Positions 20,486 through 30,690 of a stretch of DNA of 64,000 nucleotides are shown here, one piece after another. The position numbers and the translations under genes were made by a program. The notes under the pieces were generated by a model. It saw only the letters and a program-made list of their open reading frames with translations, made no database searches and was not told the origin of the DNA. Every line of letters starts with the position of its first letter. The stretch's first letter is position 1. This DNA comes from Volucribacter psittacicida (GTDB lineage Bacteria; Pseudomonadota; Gammaproteobacteria; Enterobacterales; Pasteurellaceae), in contig NZ_SMFT01000001.1 of NCBI RefSeq assembly GCF_004339025.1, positions 419,952 to 483,951 of the forward strand. Reading direction: 5' to 3'.

Positions 20486-20953
20486 TTATTTTACAATGCG
20501 TAAATGTGAAGCAGATTTTTTCGTTGTCTGACTCCCCTCTTTACGGGCTTTATTTTGCTGAGATTGGCTTTCAACAATATTCATAAAATCCGTAGGTTGT
20601 TCTTGCGTAGGCTCATCAATGGCATAAGCGGGTTCATATTCAAACATCACACCATCACCATTTTCCCGCGCATAAATCGCCAATGCCGCCCCCATGGGAA
20701 TATAAATCTCCTGTGGGATACCCCGAAAACGTGCATTAAATTGAATAAGCTCCTGACTTATCTGCAAATTTCCAGTGGCGTTGACGGATAAATTTAGCAC
20801 AATTTGCCCATCTTTAACATACTCACTCGGTACTTTCACATTAGGATAGGTGGCATCCACCACCAAATAAGGGGTTAAATCATTATCTACTAGCCAGTCA
20901 TAATAGGCCTTGAGTAAATAAGGGCGTTTAGGTAATAATCCAGATTGCGTCAT
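20486..20953 (-). CDS. sspB: SspB, ClpXP protease adaptor
   Basis: Tethers ssrA-tagged and other proteins to ClpXP. The 155-aa protein has the substrate-binding fold at ~1-115 (PYLLKAYYDWLVDN at the start, NARFRG in the middle). A flexible Gln/Ser/Lys-rich linker follows, then the C-terminal ClpX-docking motif LRIVK, matching the E. coli XB tail. Its ATG overlaps the sspA stop codon by one base (TAATG), so the pair is translationally coupled. smpB, the partner of the tagging RNA that makes SspB substrates, is elsewhere in the window (48558). Confidence 0.95.
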   Translation of the reverse strand: MTQSGLLPKRPYLLKAYYDWLVDNDLTPYLVVDATYPNVKVPSEYVKDGQIVLNLSVNATGNLQISQELIQFNARFRGIPQEIYIPMGAALAIYARENGDGVMFEYEPAYAIDEPTQEQPTDFMNIVESQSQQNKARKEGSQTTKKSASHLRIVK

Positions 20954-21591
20954 TATTTTTCGTCCATTAAATTTTTAGGAACGGCATTGCCTAAAGACTG
21001 TTCAAAAGAATCTCGAGCAAAGACTCTTGCCATATAAGATTTAATGGCTTTACTGCCTGCCCCCGTAAACTCCACGCCCAGTAACTGCATACGCCATAAT
21101 AAAGGCGCCACATAACAATCCACCAAGCCAAACTCTTCACTCATAAAATAAGGGGTTTGACTAAAAATAGGGGCGACAGAAAGAATTTCCTCTTTTAACT
21201 GTTTTAAGGCTTTTACCCGTTCTTCATCTGTGCCACGTTCAGCAAGAAACAAGGTAGGATACCAATCTTGCTCAATACGCAACATCAATAAACGGCATTT
21301 TCCCCTTGCGACAGGGTAAACCGGCATTAATGGCGGATGAGGAAAACGCTCATCAAGATATTCCATAATAATACGAGAGTTAAATAAAACTAAATCTCTA
21401 TCTACTAAAGTAGGTAATGTTCCATAAGGATTTAATTCCATTAAATCTTCTGATAATGCTTGCGGATCTACAACCTCCGCCTCATAGGTAACGCCTTTCT
21501 CAGCTAAAACAATTTTTACCTGATGGCAATAAATATCTGCATTATCTGTAAAAAGGGTCATTACTGAGCGTTTATTCGCTGCGGTTGTCAT
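20953..21591 (-). CDS. sspA: SspA, stringent starvation protein A
   Basis: An RNA polymerase-associated protein with a glutathione S-transferase fold but no GST activity in E. coli. I start at 21591 (MTTAANKRSVMTLF), with GAGGAAGAA immediately before ATG, giving 212 aa, exactly the E. coli length. The frame open to 21711 adds 40 non-conserved residues. A thioredoxin-like N-terminal half (~10-85) is followed by a helical half. In enterics rpsI-rplM precede sspA; here a partial dispersed repeat and the divergent yhbY do instead. Confidence 0.95.
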   Translation of the reverse strand: MTTAANKRSVMTLFTDNADIYCHQVKIVLAEKGVTYEAEVVDPQALSEDLMELNPYGTLPTLVDRDLVLFNSRIIMEYLDERFPHPPLMPVYPVARGKCRLLMLRIEQDWYPTLFLAERGTDEERVKALKQLKEEILSVAPIFSQTPYFMSEEFGLVDCYVAPLLWRMQLLGVEFTGAGSKAIKSYMARVFARDSFEQSLGNAVPKNLMDEK

Positions 21592-21696
21592 TTCTTCCTC
21601 CGACACCAAAATATAAATAAAAATAATTTTCCGCATTGTAACATAAAATCTTGTTATATTGCCAAAAGTTAGAAAGGAATTTGTTAATATTGAACA

Positions 21697-21720
21697 ATAT
21701 AGTCGTCCCACTGTAAATCA
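21697..21720. repeat. Dispersed palindromic repeat, solo left end
   Basis: ATATAGTCGTCCCACT is identical to the end of copy C, followed by GTAAATCA. No matching right end is nearby. It lies between the sspA and yhbY starts. Confidence 0.55.
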
Positions 21721-21828
21721 TACCCCATAGGGACAGCTTATCTCTCGTTCATTTTCTTTATCTAGCCATTGCAAGATATGGATATTGCTTTAAAATAACG
21801 ACATTTAATTAATAAGGACAACAGATTT

Positions 21829-22125
21829 ATGCAATTATCCACAAAACAAAAACAATATTTAAAAGGGCTAGCACATCATTTAAACCCCGTAGTGATGCTT
21901 GGCGGGCATGGTTTAACCGAGGGTGTTTTGGCTGAAATTGATAATGCCCTCTCCCACCACGAATTAATTAAAGTCAAAATTGCAGGGGCGGATCGTGAAA
22001 CTAAACAGTTAATCATTGAAGCTATTGTAAGAGAAACTCAGGCTTGTGCGGTACAAACCATTGGGCATATTTTAGTGCTTTATCGCCCTTCAGAGGAAAA
22101 GAAAATTAGTTTACCGCGTAAATAG
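21829..22125 (+). CDS. yhbY: YhbY, CRM-domain RNA-binding protein
   Basis: A 98-aa single CRM-domain protein that associates with pre-50S particles in E. coli. The hallmark GxxG-type loop MLGGHGLTEGV (~24-34) follows the helix KQKQYLKGLAHHLNP. ATG is preceded by AAGGA. It is convergent with greA, with which it shares a bidirectional terminator. Confidence 0.93.
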   Translation: MQLSTKQKQYLKGLAHHLNPVVMLGGHGLTEGVLAEIDNALSHHELIKVKIAGADRETKQLIIEAIVRETQACAVQTIGHILVLYRPSEEKKISLPRK

Positions 22126-22131
22126 CATAAT

Positions 22132-22159
22132 AAATAACCTGCGCTCTAGCAGGTTATTT
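22132..22159. terminator. Bidirectional terminator between yhbY and greA
   Basis: AAATAACCTGC pairs with GCAGGTTATTT (11 bp, 6-nt loop), with T-runs on both strands. It starts 6 bp past the yhbY stop codon and ends 7 bp before the greA stop. Confidence 0.9.
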
Positions 22160-22165
22160 TATGTC

Positions 22166-22642
22166 TTAAATATAATTCACTTCAATAATCTCAAACTCAA
22201 CATTACCGCCTGGGGTGGCGATGTTGACGGTGTCATCAACTTCCTTGCCAATAAGACCACGGGCGATAGGTGAATTTACTGAAATTAATCCGTCTTTAAT
22301 ATTTGCTTCATCATCACCCACAATACGGTAAGTCACTTCTTCCTCTGTGGCGGTATTTAATAATATGACTGTTGCACCGAAAATAACCTTACCATTATTG
22401 GTCATTTTTGTAATATCAATAATTTGGCAATTTGCTAATTTGCCTTCAATTTCTTGAATACGCCCCTCACAAAAGCCTTGTTGTTCACGAGCCGCATGAT
22501 ATTCCGCATTTTCTTTTAAATCACCATGTTCTCTCGCTTCAGCAATCGCTTTAATAATTTCAGGGCGTCTTACTGTTTTTAAAAAATCAAGTTCTTCTCT
22601 TAATTGCTCAGCACCACGTACGGTCATAGGAATTTGATTCAT
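22166..22642 (-). CDS. greA: Transcription elongation factor GreA
   Basis: Rescues backtracked RNA polymerase by stimulating transcript cleavage. This 158-aa protein has the N-terminal coiled coil (~1-75), whose tip carries the acidic D-L-K-E-N-A-E-Y motif (~41-48; Asp41 and Glu44 act at the catalytic Mg), and a C-terminal FKBP-like domain. The length equals E. coli GreA. It diverges from dacB, as in E. coli and Haemophilus. Confidence 0.97.
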   Translation of the reverse strand: MNQIPMTVRGAEQLREELDFLKTVRRPEIIKAIAEAREHGDLKENAEYHAAREQQGFCEGRIQEIEGKLANCQIIDITKMTNNGKVIFGATVILLNTATEEEVTYRIVGDDEANIKDGLISVNSPIARGLIGKEVDDTVNIATPGGNVEFEIIEVNYI

Positions 22643-22824
22643 TATTACTCCTTAAAAATTGAATAAAAAAATAGCTTAGCTTTATAACAAGCTAGGCTTA
22701 GTGTTTTTATCGGATTAATGGATTTTTTATCCTTAACCACATTAATATGGCGATTATTGTAACACATTTTTTTATCAACAATGCTATAATAATTTTTCGT
22801 GATTTTTTAGATGTATCCACCATA

Positions 22825-24249
22825 ATGAACAAGCTGTTAAAATTCTCTTTCTTGCTAGCAACCTTATTACCCTCTCATTTTGCCCTTGCTGATGCACAAT
22901 CTCTTACTTCACAACTTCCTGCGGGGACGAATCTGGCTTTTATTGCTAAAAATATTCCACAAAATAAAATTATCGATCAGTATCATGCCGATTTATTTAT
23001 GTTACCTGCCAGTACCCAAAAAGTATTAACCGCACTGACAGCAAAACTGTTTTTGCCCGATAACTTTCGTTTTAATACGAACCTCTTAAGGCAAGGTGAA
23101 ATTAAAAATGGGGTATTACGAGGAAATTTGGTTATCCAATTTCATGGCGATCCCGATTTAACCAGCGGACAGCTGTACCAATTACTGGCGAAATTGAAAC
23201 AGCAAGGTATTGAGAAAATTGATGGGGATTTAATTCTTGATAGTGCCATTTTTGCCAGCCATGATCGTGCTCCCGGCTGGATTTGGAATGATTTAACCAT
23301 GTGCTTTAATGCCCCACCTGCCGCAATTAATCTTGATAATAATTGTTTTTATGTCAATTTAGATGCCAATTATCCTGTTGGTGAATTGGCTAAATTTCAC
23401 GTGCCTGCCAATTTCCCTGTTCAAGTTTTTGGGCAAGTGCGTATCGTTGATAATAAAGAAGCCAATTATTGTCAGCTTGATGCTGTAGTACATGATAACA
23501 ATCGCTATCAAATTAAAGGTTGTATTAGACGACAAAATAAACCCTTTGGATTAAGTTTTGCCGTACAAGATCCTGATAGTTATGGTATAGCTGTGGTACA
23601 ACGTCAATTAAATCAATTAGGTATTACTTTTACTGGTCAAGTTAAACAAGCCATTACGCCACAACAAGGACAATTATTAGCAGAACATCAATCCGCTTCA
23701 TTAGCTGAGTTAATAAAAAAAATGATGAAAAAATCGGATAATCAAATTGCTGATGCCCTGTTTCGTGCCATTGCTTATCAATATTATAAACGCCCTGCAA
23801 CATTCCAATTAGGTAGCTTAGCAATGAAGCAAATTTTGCAAAGCAAAGCAAATATTTCTCTGGGTAACGCCATTATTGCTGATGGCTCGGGCTTATCTCG
23901 CCATAATTTGATTTCAGTGCAAGATATGTTAAAGGTATTAGACTATATCATTACTCACGAAGACCAATTACAATTACTGGAGAGTTTTCCTACCGCAGGC
24001 GTGGACGGCACATTAAGTGGACGAGGTTCAATGCTTAATCCCCCTTTAGTCAAAAATATTAAAGCAAAAACCGGAGCATTAAAAGGCGTTTATAATCTTG
24101 CGGGGTTTATGACGAATGCACGTGGTGAAACGGTGGCTTTTGTACAATTTATTAATGGCTATTCCACAGGAGAATTAGACAGTAAAACCAAACGTTCTCC
24201 CCTTAATCGTTTTGAAAATCAACTTTATAACGATCTTTATCAGCAATAA
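22825..24249 (+). CDS. dacB: D-alanyl-D-alanine carboxypeptidase/endopeptidase PBP4
   Basis: A periplasmic peptidoglycan hydrolase of 474 aa. I start at 22825 (MNKLLKFSFLLATLLPSHFA), which gives a clean signal peptide ending near Ala-Leu-Ala-Asp; the upstream frame from 22747 would hide it. Active-site motifs of class C penicillin-binding proteins are present in order: SxxK as ASTQK (~62-66), SxN as KSDNQ (~303), and KTG as AKTGALKG (~414). The inserted domain between the first two motifs is typical for PBP4. It diverges from greA. A full-length dispersed repeat follows at once. Confidence 0.94.
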   Translation: MNKLLKFSFLLATLLPSHFALADAQSLTSQLPAGTNLAFIAKNIPQNKIIDQYHADLFMLPASTQKVLTALTAKLFLPDNFRFNTNLLRQGEIKNGVLRGNLVIQFHGDPDLTSGQLYQLLAKLKQQGIEKIDGDLILDSAIFASHDRAPGWIWNDLTMCFNAPPAAINLDNNCFYVNLDANYPVGELAKFHVPANFPVQVFGQVRIVDNKEANYCQLDAVVHDNNRYQIKGCIRRQNKPFGLSFAVQDPDSYGIAVVQRQLNQLGITFTGQVKQAITPQQGQLLAEHQSASLAELIKKMMKKSDNQIADALFRAIAYQYYKRPATFQLGSLAMKQILQSKANISLGNAIIADGSGLSRHNLISVQDMLKVLDYIITHEDQLQLLESFPTAGVDGTLSGRGSMLNPPLVKNIKAKTGALKGVYNLAGFMTNARGETVAFVQFINGYSTGELDSKTKRSPLNRFENQLYNDLYQQ

Positions 24250-24254
24250 ATCAA

Positions 24255-24364
24255 ATATAGTCGTCCCACTTTAAAAATGATACAGCGTTAGTACGCCTCG
24301 CCGTACTACTTGCACTGTCTTCGGCTTACCGCCTTATCTCATTTTAAATTGGAAACGACTATAT
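24255..24364. repeat. Dispersed palindromic repeat, copy C (best full-length copy)
   Basis: A 110-bp element 5 bp after the dacB stop codon. Ends: ATATAGTCGTCCCACTTTAA on the left and, on the complement from the right, ATATAGTCGTTTCCAATTTA. The inside has GTACGCCTCGCCGTAC and TTCGGCTTACCGCC palindromic pieces, homologous to copy A in inverse orientation. There is no open frame. Confidence 0.8.
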
Positions 24365-24440
24365 CGTTGTTTCAATTATTGTTAAAGTGCGGTGCGTTTT
24401 AAGATTATTTTTTCACTTTTATTTGCTTTGTGGTGACTAA

Positions 24441-24473
24441 AGGGTTTCACCCCCTTTTATAATGGGGGTGACC
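24441..24473. terminator. Strong stem-loop downstream of dacB/cra (convergent)
   Basis: TCACCCCC (24447-24454) pairs perfectly with GGGGGTGA (24464-24471), with outer AGG/CCT pairs. It lies between convergent dacB and cra. T-runs are weak, so it is terminator-like by position and strength. Confidence 0.55.
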
Positions 24474-24511
24474 TACTTCTTGACTCGTGCAAGGCGTGCT
24501 ATTTTAGTTGG

Positions 24512-25510
24512 CTATATATTTCTTACCAATAAATGACGAGGAATAACCGTAATATTGTCCACTTGTAATGCTTTTTTCTTATTTAATTTCTTGTCAATTA
24601 ATTGCCATAAGGTATCAACGATTTTGCTATGGTTTTGCTCCGCACAAATCACTAAATTAGGAATCAGATCGAGCATTTCGTGATTACCAAAAGTCGCAAT
24701 GTTAATGGATTTAGGAATGCTTTGATAGTGATTTAATAAAACGAGAAAAATACCACGTAACAAGGTTAATGATGTGACAAAAATACTATCAGGCATACCA
24801 TGTTGATCGATCCAAGTTTGAAATGCTTGGCTGGCTGCTTCTTTACTAAATTGCTCCGCATAGACAAGATTGGCATTAATGCCATATTCTTGCGTTAAAC
24901 GAGCGAAACCCGCTTGGCGTTGTTGACTTACTGGTAATTCAGATAATGCGCCAAGAAATAAAAGATTATTCATTTTTTTATGGGACTGTAATAAACGTTG
25001 TGCAAGATGATAAGCATCTTGTTCATCATCAGACAGTACCATTAAACTTGCTGTATCCTGACTAGGACGATCAAGATAAACAATAGGGGTTTTATTAACT
25101 GTTTGCGGATAAAAATCCTGTGGATTAGCTAAACAGGTAGAAACGATTAAAGCATCAACTTTCCGTAAAAAAAGATTTTTAGCACAATCTTTTTCGTTAG
25201 CAGGGTTATCGTTAGAACAAGTAATAATTAACTGATAACCATGTTCTCTACAACGGTTTTCTAACGCATTGGCTATTCTAGCATAACTACTATTTTCAAA
25301 ATCAGGAATAATAAGCCCTATGGTATGTGTCTTGCCCGCCCTTAATCCTGCCGCTATGGCATTAGGTTTATATTGATACTGCTCAATAAGTGCGGTCACT
25401 TTTTGAATCGTTTTATCACTGACACGGTATTCCTTTGCTTTACCATTTACCACATAACTTACGGTGGTTCTTGATACGCCCGCTATTTTCGCGAGTTCAT
25501 CTAATTTCAC
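24512..25510 (-). CDS. cra: Cra (FruR), catabolite repressor/activator
   Basis: A LacI-family regulator of carbon flow, released from DNA by fructose phosphates in E. coli. The 332-aa protein starts MKLDELAKIAGVSRTTVSYV, followed by NGKAKEYRVSDKT, nearly the E. coli Cra sequence. The hinge region (YKPNAIAAGLRAGKT) and the start of the sensor domain (IGLIIPDFEN) follow. The gene lies downstream of ilvIH in the same direction, the arrangement found in E. coli. An uptake signal core is inside the gene at ~25389. Confidence 0.93.
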   Translation of the reverse strand: MKLDELAKIAGVSRTTVSYVVNGKAKEYRVSDKTIQKVTALIEQYQYKPNAIAAGLRAGKTHTIGLIIPDFENSSYARIANALENRCREHGYQLIITCSNDNPANEKDCAKNLFLRKVDALIVSTCLANPQDFYPQTVNKTPIVYLDRPSQDTASLMVLSDDEQDAYHLAQRLLQSHKKMNNLLFLGALSELPVSQQRQAGFARLTQEYGINANLVYAEQFSKEAASQAFQTWIDQHGMPDSIFVTSLTLLRGIFLVLLNHYQSIPKSINIATFGNHEMLDLIPNLVICAEQNHSKIVDTLWQLIDKKLNKKKALQVDNITVIPRHLLVRNI

Positions 25511-25570
25511 ATTTCACTCCTTAAAATGCCCTATTGGGAAATTGATTATACTTTTCGTGTAAAAAGAAAA

Positions 25571-25593
25571 GAAGTGCGAATTTAACGCACTCC
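25571..25593 (-). terminator. Terminator of ilvIH
   Basis: On the minus strand GGAGTGCG pairs with CGCACTTC (one G-U) around a 7-nt loop, followed by TTTTCTTTTT. It starts 23 bp past the ilvH stop codon. The stem resembles but is not an uptake signal core. Confidence 0.8.
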
Positions 25594-25615
25594 CTAGTAT
25601 TTATTCTTTTTTTGA

Positions 25616-26107
25616 TTAAAGGCAATTTTTTTCGCCACGAGATAAACTAATCAAGCCCGATCGCACCACTTCAATCACGCTTGTTTCTTGTTTCACTGCG
25701 GCAATAAAGGCATCAAGTTTATCTTTGGTTCCACTTAACTGAATGGTATAAGATTTTGTGGTAACGTCCACAATTTGTCCACGAAAAATATCCGCTAGGC
25801 GTTTGATTTCATCTCGTGTTGCACCTTGCGCTCGGATCTTTAATAACATCACTTCACGCTCAATATGTTCACAATCACTTAAATTCATCACTTTAAAAAC
25901 ATCAACTAATTTATGTAATTGTTTTTCAATTTGCTCTAATACCTGTTCATCGCCATAAGCCTCAATGGTCATTCGTGATAAGGTGGGATCATCGGTAGGT
26001 GCGACCGTTAAGCTCTCTATATTAAAAGCACGTTGCGAGAATAAACCAACCACACGTGATAACGCACCAGATTCATTTTCTAATAATACTGATAAAATTC
26101 TACGCAT
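25616..26107 (-). CDS. ilvH: Acetolactate synthase III small (regulatory) subunit
   Basis: The ACT-domain regulatory subunit that confers valine feedback inhibition. It is 163 aa, as in E. coli IlvH. The N-terminal ACT domain starts [19 protein letters not shown], whose Asn-Glu-Ser-Gly-Ala loop binds valine, and a C-terminal ALS_ss_C domain spans ~85-160. Its ATG overlaps the last base of the ilvI stop codon (shared base 26107), so the two are coupled. Confidence 0.96.
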   Translation of the reverse strand: MRRILSVLLENESGALSRVVGLFSQRAFNIESLTVAPTDDPTLSRMTIEAYGDEQVLEQIEKQLHKLVDVFKVMNLSDCEHIEREVMLLKIRAQGATRDEIKRLADIFRGQIVDVTTKSYTIQLSGTKDKLDAFIAAVKQETSVIEVVRSGLISLSRGEKNCL

Positions 26108-27825
26108 TATGCTGTCTCCGTTTTGCTTAAAATCATTTCATTCATTGCCCCACCTCTTACTAACATAGGATAAACATGTTCCGTTTCGTCCACTTTAATA
26201 TCAACAAACACCAGTTTATTTTTAATGCTGAATGCTTGTTTTAATTTTTCCTCTAATTCATCAATATGATCAATGGCAATGCCTATATGTCCGTAAGCCT
26301 CGGCAAGTTTTACGAAATCAGGTAATGAATCCATATAAGATTGAGAATGACGACCAGAATAAATCATATCCTGCCATTGTTTTACCATACCTAAAAAACG
26401 ATTATTCAAGCTAATAATAACAATTGGAATATGGTATTGTTGTGCGGTAGATAACTCCTGAATATTCATTTGGATACTACCATCACCTGTAACACAAATT
26501 ACTGTGGCTTCTGGATGGGCTAATTTTACCCCTAAAGCAGCAGGCAAACCAAAGCCCATAGTGCCTAAACCACCCGAGTTAATCCAATGGCGAGGTTTAT
26601 CAAACGGATAATATAAGGCAGTAAACATTTGATGTTGCCCTACATCAGAAGCGACATAAGCCTGTCCTTGTGTCAGTTTATAAACCGTTTCAATGACCTG
26701 TTGCGGTTTAATCACTCGCTGATCAGGAACATAATTCAAGCATTTTTTCTCACGCCATTGTGCGATTTGTTGCCACCATTTTTCCAGTCTATTGCTGGTT
26801 ATTGCCGTTTTTTGTTCCGCCAGTAGGGTTAAAAAAGCCTCTAAGATATTTTCCGCACTGCCTACAATGGGAATATGTGCAACCACATTTTTAGAAATTG
26901 AGGTAGGATCAATATCAATATGAATCACTTTAGCATTCGGGCAATACTTGGCTAAATTATTGGTCGTACGATCATCAAAACGAACCCCAACCCCAATAAT
27001 TAAATCACTATGGTGCATTGTATTGTTGGCTTCATAAGTACCATGCATACCAAGCATACCTAAACATTGCGGATCGGTACTTGGGTATGCACCTAATCCC
27101 ATTAAAGAGGAAGTCACTGGTAAATTTAAAGTTTTGGCAAATTGAATCAATTTATCACTACAATCTGCCGTTATTGCACCACCGCCCACAAATAATACGG
27201 GTTTTTTCGCTTCCAAAATCGCCTTAAAGGCTTTTTTAATTTGTCCTTTATGCCCTTGTAAGGTGGGATTATAAGAACGTAAATTGACTTGTTCAGGATA
27301 ATGATAAGGCACTTTAATCGCAGGATTCATAATATCTTTCGGTAAATCGATAACAACGGGTCCCGGTCGCCCACTTGATGCAATATAAAAGGCTTTCTTA
27401 ACTACCGTAGGAATATCCTCTACTCGCTTCACTAAAAAACTGTGTTTTACCACAGGACGAGAAATGCCCACCATATCACATTCTTGGAAAGCATCACTCC
27501 CAATCAAATTGCTCATTACCTGTCCAGAAAAAATGACTAAAGGGACAGAATCCATATAAGCCGTTGCAATACCTGTAATCGCATTTGTTGCACCAGGTCC
27601 TGACGTGACTAATACACAGCCCACTTCCCCTGTAGAACGTGCGTAACCGTCCGCCATATGCACAGCCCCTTGTTCATGGCGAACTAAAATATGCTCTATG
27701 CCCCCTAAAGTATGAATTGCATCATAAATATCCAGTACAGAACCGCCCGGATAACCAAATAAAAATTTTACGCCTTGATCTCGCAAAGATTGCACAATCA
27801 TCTCTGCCCCAGATAATTTCTTCAT
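26107..27825 (-). CDS. ilvI: Acetolactate synthase III large (catalytic) subunit
   Basis: Thiamine-diphosphate enzyme making acetolactate and acetohydroxybutyrate for valine, leucine and isoleucine. The 572-aa protein has the N-terminal catalytic Glu in [14 protein letters not shown] (~49-62). The central FAD-binding domain follows. The thiamine diphosphate motif [15 protein letters not shown] ends in LNN (~440-470). It is preceded by AGGAGAAAAGT before ATG. No leader peptide rich in branched amino acids was seen in the ~115-bp upstream gap, which otherwise shows nothing distinctive. Confidence 0.96.
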   Translation of the reverse strand: MKKLSGAEMIVQSLRDQGVKFLFGYPGGSVLDIYDAIHTLGGIEHILVRHEQGAVHMADGYARSTGEVGCVLVTSGPGATNAITGIATAYMDSVPLVIFSGQVMSNLIGSDAFQECDMVGISRPVVKHSFLVKRVEDIPTVVKKAFYIASSGRPGPVVIDLPKDIMNPAIKVPYHYPEQVNLRSYNPTLQGHKGQIKKAFKAILEAKKPVLFVGGGAITADCSDKLIQFAKTLNLPVTSSLMGLGAYPSTDPQCLGMLGMHGTYEANNTMHHSDLIIGVGVRFDDRTTNNLAKYCPNAKVIHIDIDPTSISKNVVAHIPIVGSAENILEAFLTLLAEQKTAITSNRLEKWWQQIAQWREKKCLNYVPDQRVIKPQQVIETVYKLTQGQAYVASDVGQHQMFTALYYPFDKPRHWINSGGLGTMGFGLPAALGVKLAHPEATVICVTGDGSIQMNIQELSTAQQYHIPIVIISLNNRFLGMVKQWQDMIYSGRHSQSYMDSLPDFVKLAEAYGHIGIAIDHIDELEEKLKQAFSIKNKLVFVDIKVDETEHVYPMLVRGGAMNEMILSKTETA

Positions 27826-27942
27826 ACTTTTCTCCTATAACGGCTATTCCCTGATTATTTATTACAGGCTAACAGTTTTACCGAAAGTTAGAAGTTTTGT
27901 CTAGCAAATATTAATGGCTTTTACGCAAATATCCATATAAGC

Positions 27943-28992
27943 TCAATCTCTGTGATGCCCTTCTAATAAACAAAGTGATGGCTGTAAGCAAGATAATGTG
28001 ACATTGTCACCAATTTGAAAGGATTGATAATGCTGAACCTGTATAATCGTTTGTTTGATCTGTATTTTATATTGATAAAAATACCCTACAAAACACTTAT
28101 CAATAATAACCGCCTCGCCTTGAGGATCAAAGGTAATTTGAATATGTTGAGGACGTAATAAACACAATAAGGGTTTATGAGGCTGAATTGGCGTACCTTC
28201 AGTATAATAAAATCCGTTAGGATTATGATGAACGCCTAGTAAAGTTTCAATTTCATTATTTGAACGATAATGTGCCACAAGATAGTTACAATAGCCTAGA
28301 AAATCTGCAACAAATTGATTAATGGGTTTTTCATAAAGATCCTGTGCAACGCCCATCTGCAAAATTTTGCCCTGTTGCATAATGGCAATTTTATCGGCAA
28401 AAGCGAACGCCTCTTCTTTGCTGTGGGTCACAAAAATAGCGGGGATATTTTGTTGTTTTAATATCGCTCGAATTTCAGTGATCATCTCTTGACGTACTTG
28501 GCTATCAATATTAGAAAAGGGTTCATCTAATAATAATAATCTTGGCTGACAAGCTAAAGCACGAGCAATCGCAACCCGTTGTTGTTGCCCACCAGAAAGC
28601 TGATGAGGATAGCGTTGTAGCAATCCCTCTAAACGGACAAGCGCGGTCATTTTTTCCACAATTTTTTGTTTTTCAAGGGAAGACAACGTTGTTAAGCCAA
28701 AAGCAATATTCTCTTGGACAGTTAAATGAGGAAATAAAGCATAATCTTGAAAAATTAAACCAATATGACGATGTTCTACGGGAATATGCGTTAACGCTTC
28801 GCCGTCCAAATAAAGGGAACCTTGCTGAACAGGTAACAGCCCCGCAATGGCTTTGAGTAATGTGGTTTTACCACAACCACTTGCCCCTAATAAACAAAGA
28901 ATATCATTATTTTCTAAGGTTAAATTTAAATCTGACAAAATGGTGTGATTACCATATTGACAAGTTAATTGATTTATTTTTAATACGGACAT
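27943..28992 (-). CDS. afuC: Ferric iron ABC transporter, ATP-binding protein
   Basis: A 349-aa ABC ATPase: Walker A GASGCGKTT (36-44), Q-loop FQDYALFP (81-88), signature LSGGQQQR (132-139), Walker B LLLLDEP (152-158) and an H-loop THSKEEA. The C-terminal ~110 residues form the TOBE-like domain of the FbpC/PotA group. It is the third gene of a Fur-controlled operon (binding protein, permease, ATPase), 2 bp after the permease stop codon. Homologues are named AfuC, FbpC or HitC; the iron assignment comes from the binding protein. Confidence 0.9.
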   Translation of the reverse strand: MSVLKINQLTCQYGNHTILSDLNLTLENNDILCLLGASGCGKTTLLKAIAGLLPVQQGSLYLDGEALTHIPVEHRHIGLIFQDYALFPHLTVQENIAFGLTTLSSLEKQKIVEKMTALVRLEGLLQRYPHQLSGGQQQRVAIARALACQPRLLLLDEPFSNIDSQVRQEMITEIRAILKQQNIPAIFVTHSKEEAFAFADKIAIMQQGKILQMGVAQDLYEKPINQFVADFLGYCNYLVAHYRSNNEIETLLGVHHNPNGFYYTEGTPIQPHKPLLCLLRPQHIQITFDPQGEAVIIDKCFVGYFYQYKIQIKQTIIQVQHYQSFQIGDNVTLSCLQPSLCLLEGHHRD

Positions 28993-28994
28993 AA

Positions 28995-30674
28995 TTATCT
29001 CTCTTTATTACTGCTCATAATAAGAGAACGGGTCAATAAAATCACTGGAATTAATCCCGTTAGCACTAACGCAATCGCAGGTAAAGACGCACGTTCTAAC
29101 TGTTCATCAGATGTAAAAATAAACACATGGGTTGCTAATGTATCAAAATTAAAAGGACGTAATAACAATGAGGCATTGAGCTCTTTCATACTTTCAATAA
29201 AAACCATTAACAATGCCGTTAACATTCCCTTTGATAATAAAGGAAAATGCACTCGCCATAGCATCATAAAGCCATTTTTTCCTAAGGTTTGGCTTGCCAT
29301 ATCTAATGACGGAGAAATTTTGCCAAAAGAGGCTTCTAAACTCCCGATTGCCATTGCGGAAAAACGGATACAATAAGCCATCACTAAAGCAAAAATTGAT
29401 CCCGAAAACACCAAGCCCACTGGCGATAAATCTAGGCTTTTCAGCCAATGATGTAACTGATGATCGGCAAAGGTTAATGGCGATAATAAACCAATGGCTA
29501 ATACTGTACCGGGAATGGCATAGCCTAATGAAGAGACTTGCAATAATGTACGGGTATTTTTAGGGGTTAATAATCCCCCTTGTAAACTTAATCGATGAGT
29601 AAAATGCAATAATAAGGCAAAAAACAAAGTTACAAAGGAAGCAAGACAAGATACCAGTAAACTATTTTTGGCATATTGAACAAAATTTGCATTCCAAGAT
29701 TGTTCAAAGTATTCATAAGCCCAATACAATAACTGCCCAAGTGGCAAGAAAAATGCACAACTCAATAATCCCCAACACCATAATTGAGCCAATAAAGCAC
29801 GATAGCCTGTTAGAGATTTTAATGCTTGCTTTTTCTCGTAGCCACGTTGATAGGTTTTTTGTTTACGTCTGCTATAGGACTCCAACACAACTAAAACAAA
29901 AATCATGAGAAGCATAAATAAAGAAATTTGACTTGCTGTCCCAATATCGTGAAAACCTAACCAAGCATCATAAATAGCGGTCGTCAAAGTAGGAACGGCA
30001 AAATAAGCCACTGTGCCAAAATCGCCGAGGGTTTCCATTGCAACTAAAGTCATTCCCACTGCCACAGAAGGACGAATAAGTGGAAAGGTAATTTTACGAA
30101 AAATCGTGAAAGGAGAAGCCCCTAAGGTTTTCGCACTCTGTACTAAATTCTCAGATTGCTCCAATAATGCAACTCTGGCTAACAAAAAAATATAAGGATA
30201 AAGCACCAAAGCTAACACAAAACTGGCACCATATAAGCTACGAATTTGTGGAAACCAATAATCCTGTGGGCTTGACCACCCAAATAACTGGCGTAAAAAA
30301 ATTTGTAATGGTCCCGAATAATCCAATAAATCCGTATATAAATAAGCAATTAAATAGGCTGGCATTGCTAAAGGCAAACATAACAGCCATTGCAATATCT
30401 TATGCCCCCAAAAACGATAATGGGTTACCAACCAAGCGCTAGGTAAAGCAAATAATAAGGCAAGTAATACCGTTAAACACACTAAAATGACAGAATTTGT
30501 CACATAATGCCCCAACATCGTTTGCCAAAAATGTTGCAGATTTTGCCATTGCCCCCCTAAGGCGTGATAGGCGATTGCCAATAAAGGTAATAAAATAAAA
30601 CCTGTGGATAACAGAGCAGATAATTGCCAACCAAGAAATTTAGAGGAATAAGGACGTGAAAATTTTTTTTGCAT
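28995..30674 (-). CDS. afuB: Ferric iron ABC transporter, permease (fused double domain)
   Basis: A 559-aa inner-membrane protein with two homologous six-segment halves (~1-270 and ~290-559). Each has a binding-protein-dependent transport loop: SAKTLGASPFTIFRKITFP in the first half and SQTLGKNGFMMLWRVHFP in the second. Fused double permeases are the rule in FbpB/AfuB/HitB iron systems. It lies between the binding-protein gene (91 bp upstream, with a large hairpin in the gap) and the ATPase gene. Confidence 0.9.
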   Translation of the reverse strand: MQKKFSRPYSSKFLGWQLSALLSTGFILLPLLAIAYHALGGQWQNLQHFWQTMLGHYVTNSVILVCLTVLLALLFALPSAWLVTHYRFWGHKILQWLLCLPLAMPAYLIAYLYTDLLDYSGPLQIFLRQLFGWSSPQDYWFPQIRSLYGASFVLALVLYPYIFLLARVALLEQSENLVQSAKTLGASPFTIFRKITFPLIRPSVAVGMTLVAMETLGDFGTVAYFAVPTLTTAIYDAWLGFHDIGTASQISLFMLLMIFVLVVLESYSRRKQKTYQRGYEKKQALKSLTGYRALLAQLWCWGLLSCAFFLPLGQLLYWAYEYFEQSWNANFVQYAKNSLLVSCLASFVTLFFALLLHFTHRLSLQGGLLTPKNTRTLLQVSSLGYAIPGTVLAIGLLSPLTFADHQLHHWLKSLDLSPVGLVFSGSIFALVMAYCIRFSAMAIGSLEASFGKISPSLDMASQTLGKNGFMMLWRVHFPLLSKGMLTALLMVFIESMKELNASLLLRPFNFDTLATHVFIFTSDEQLERASLPAIALVLTGLIPVILLTRSLIMSSNKER

Positions 30675-30690
30675 AATATCACAGGAAAAA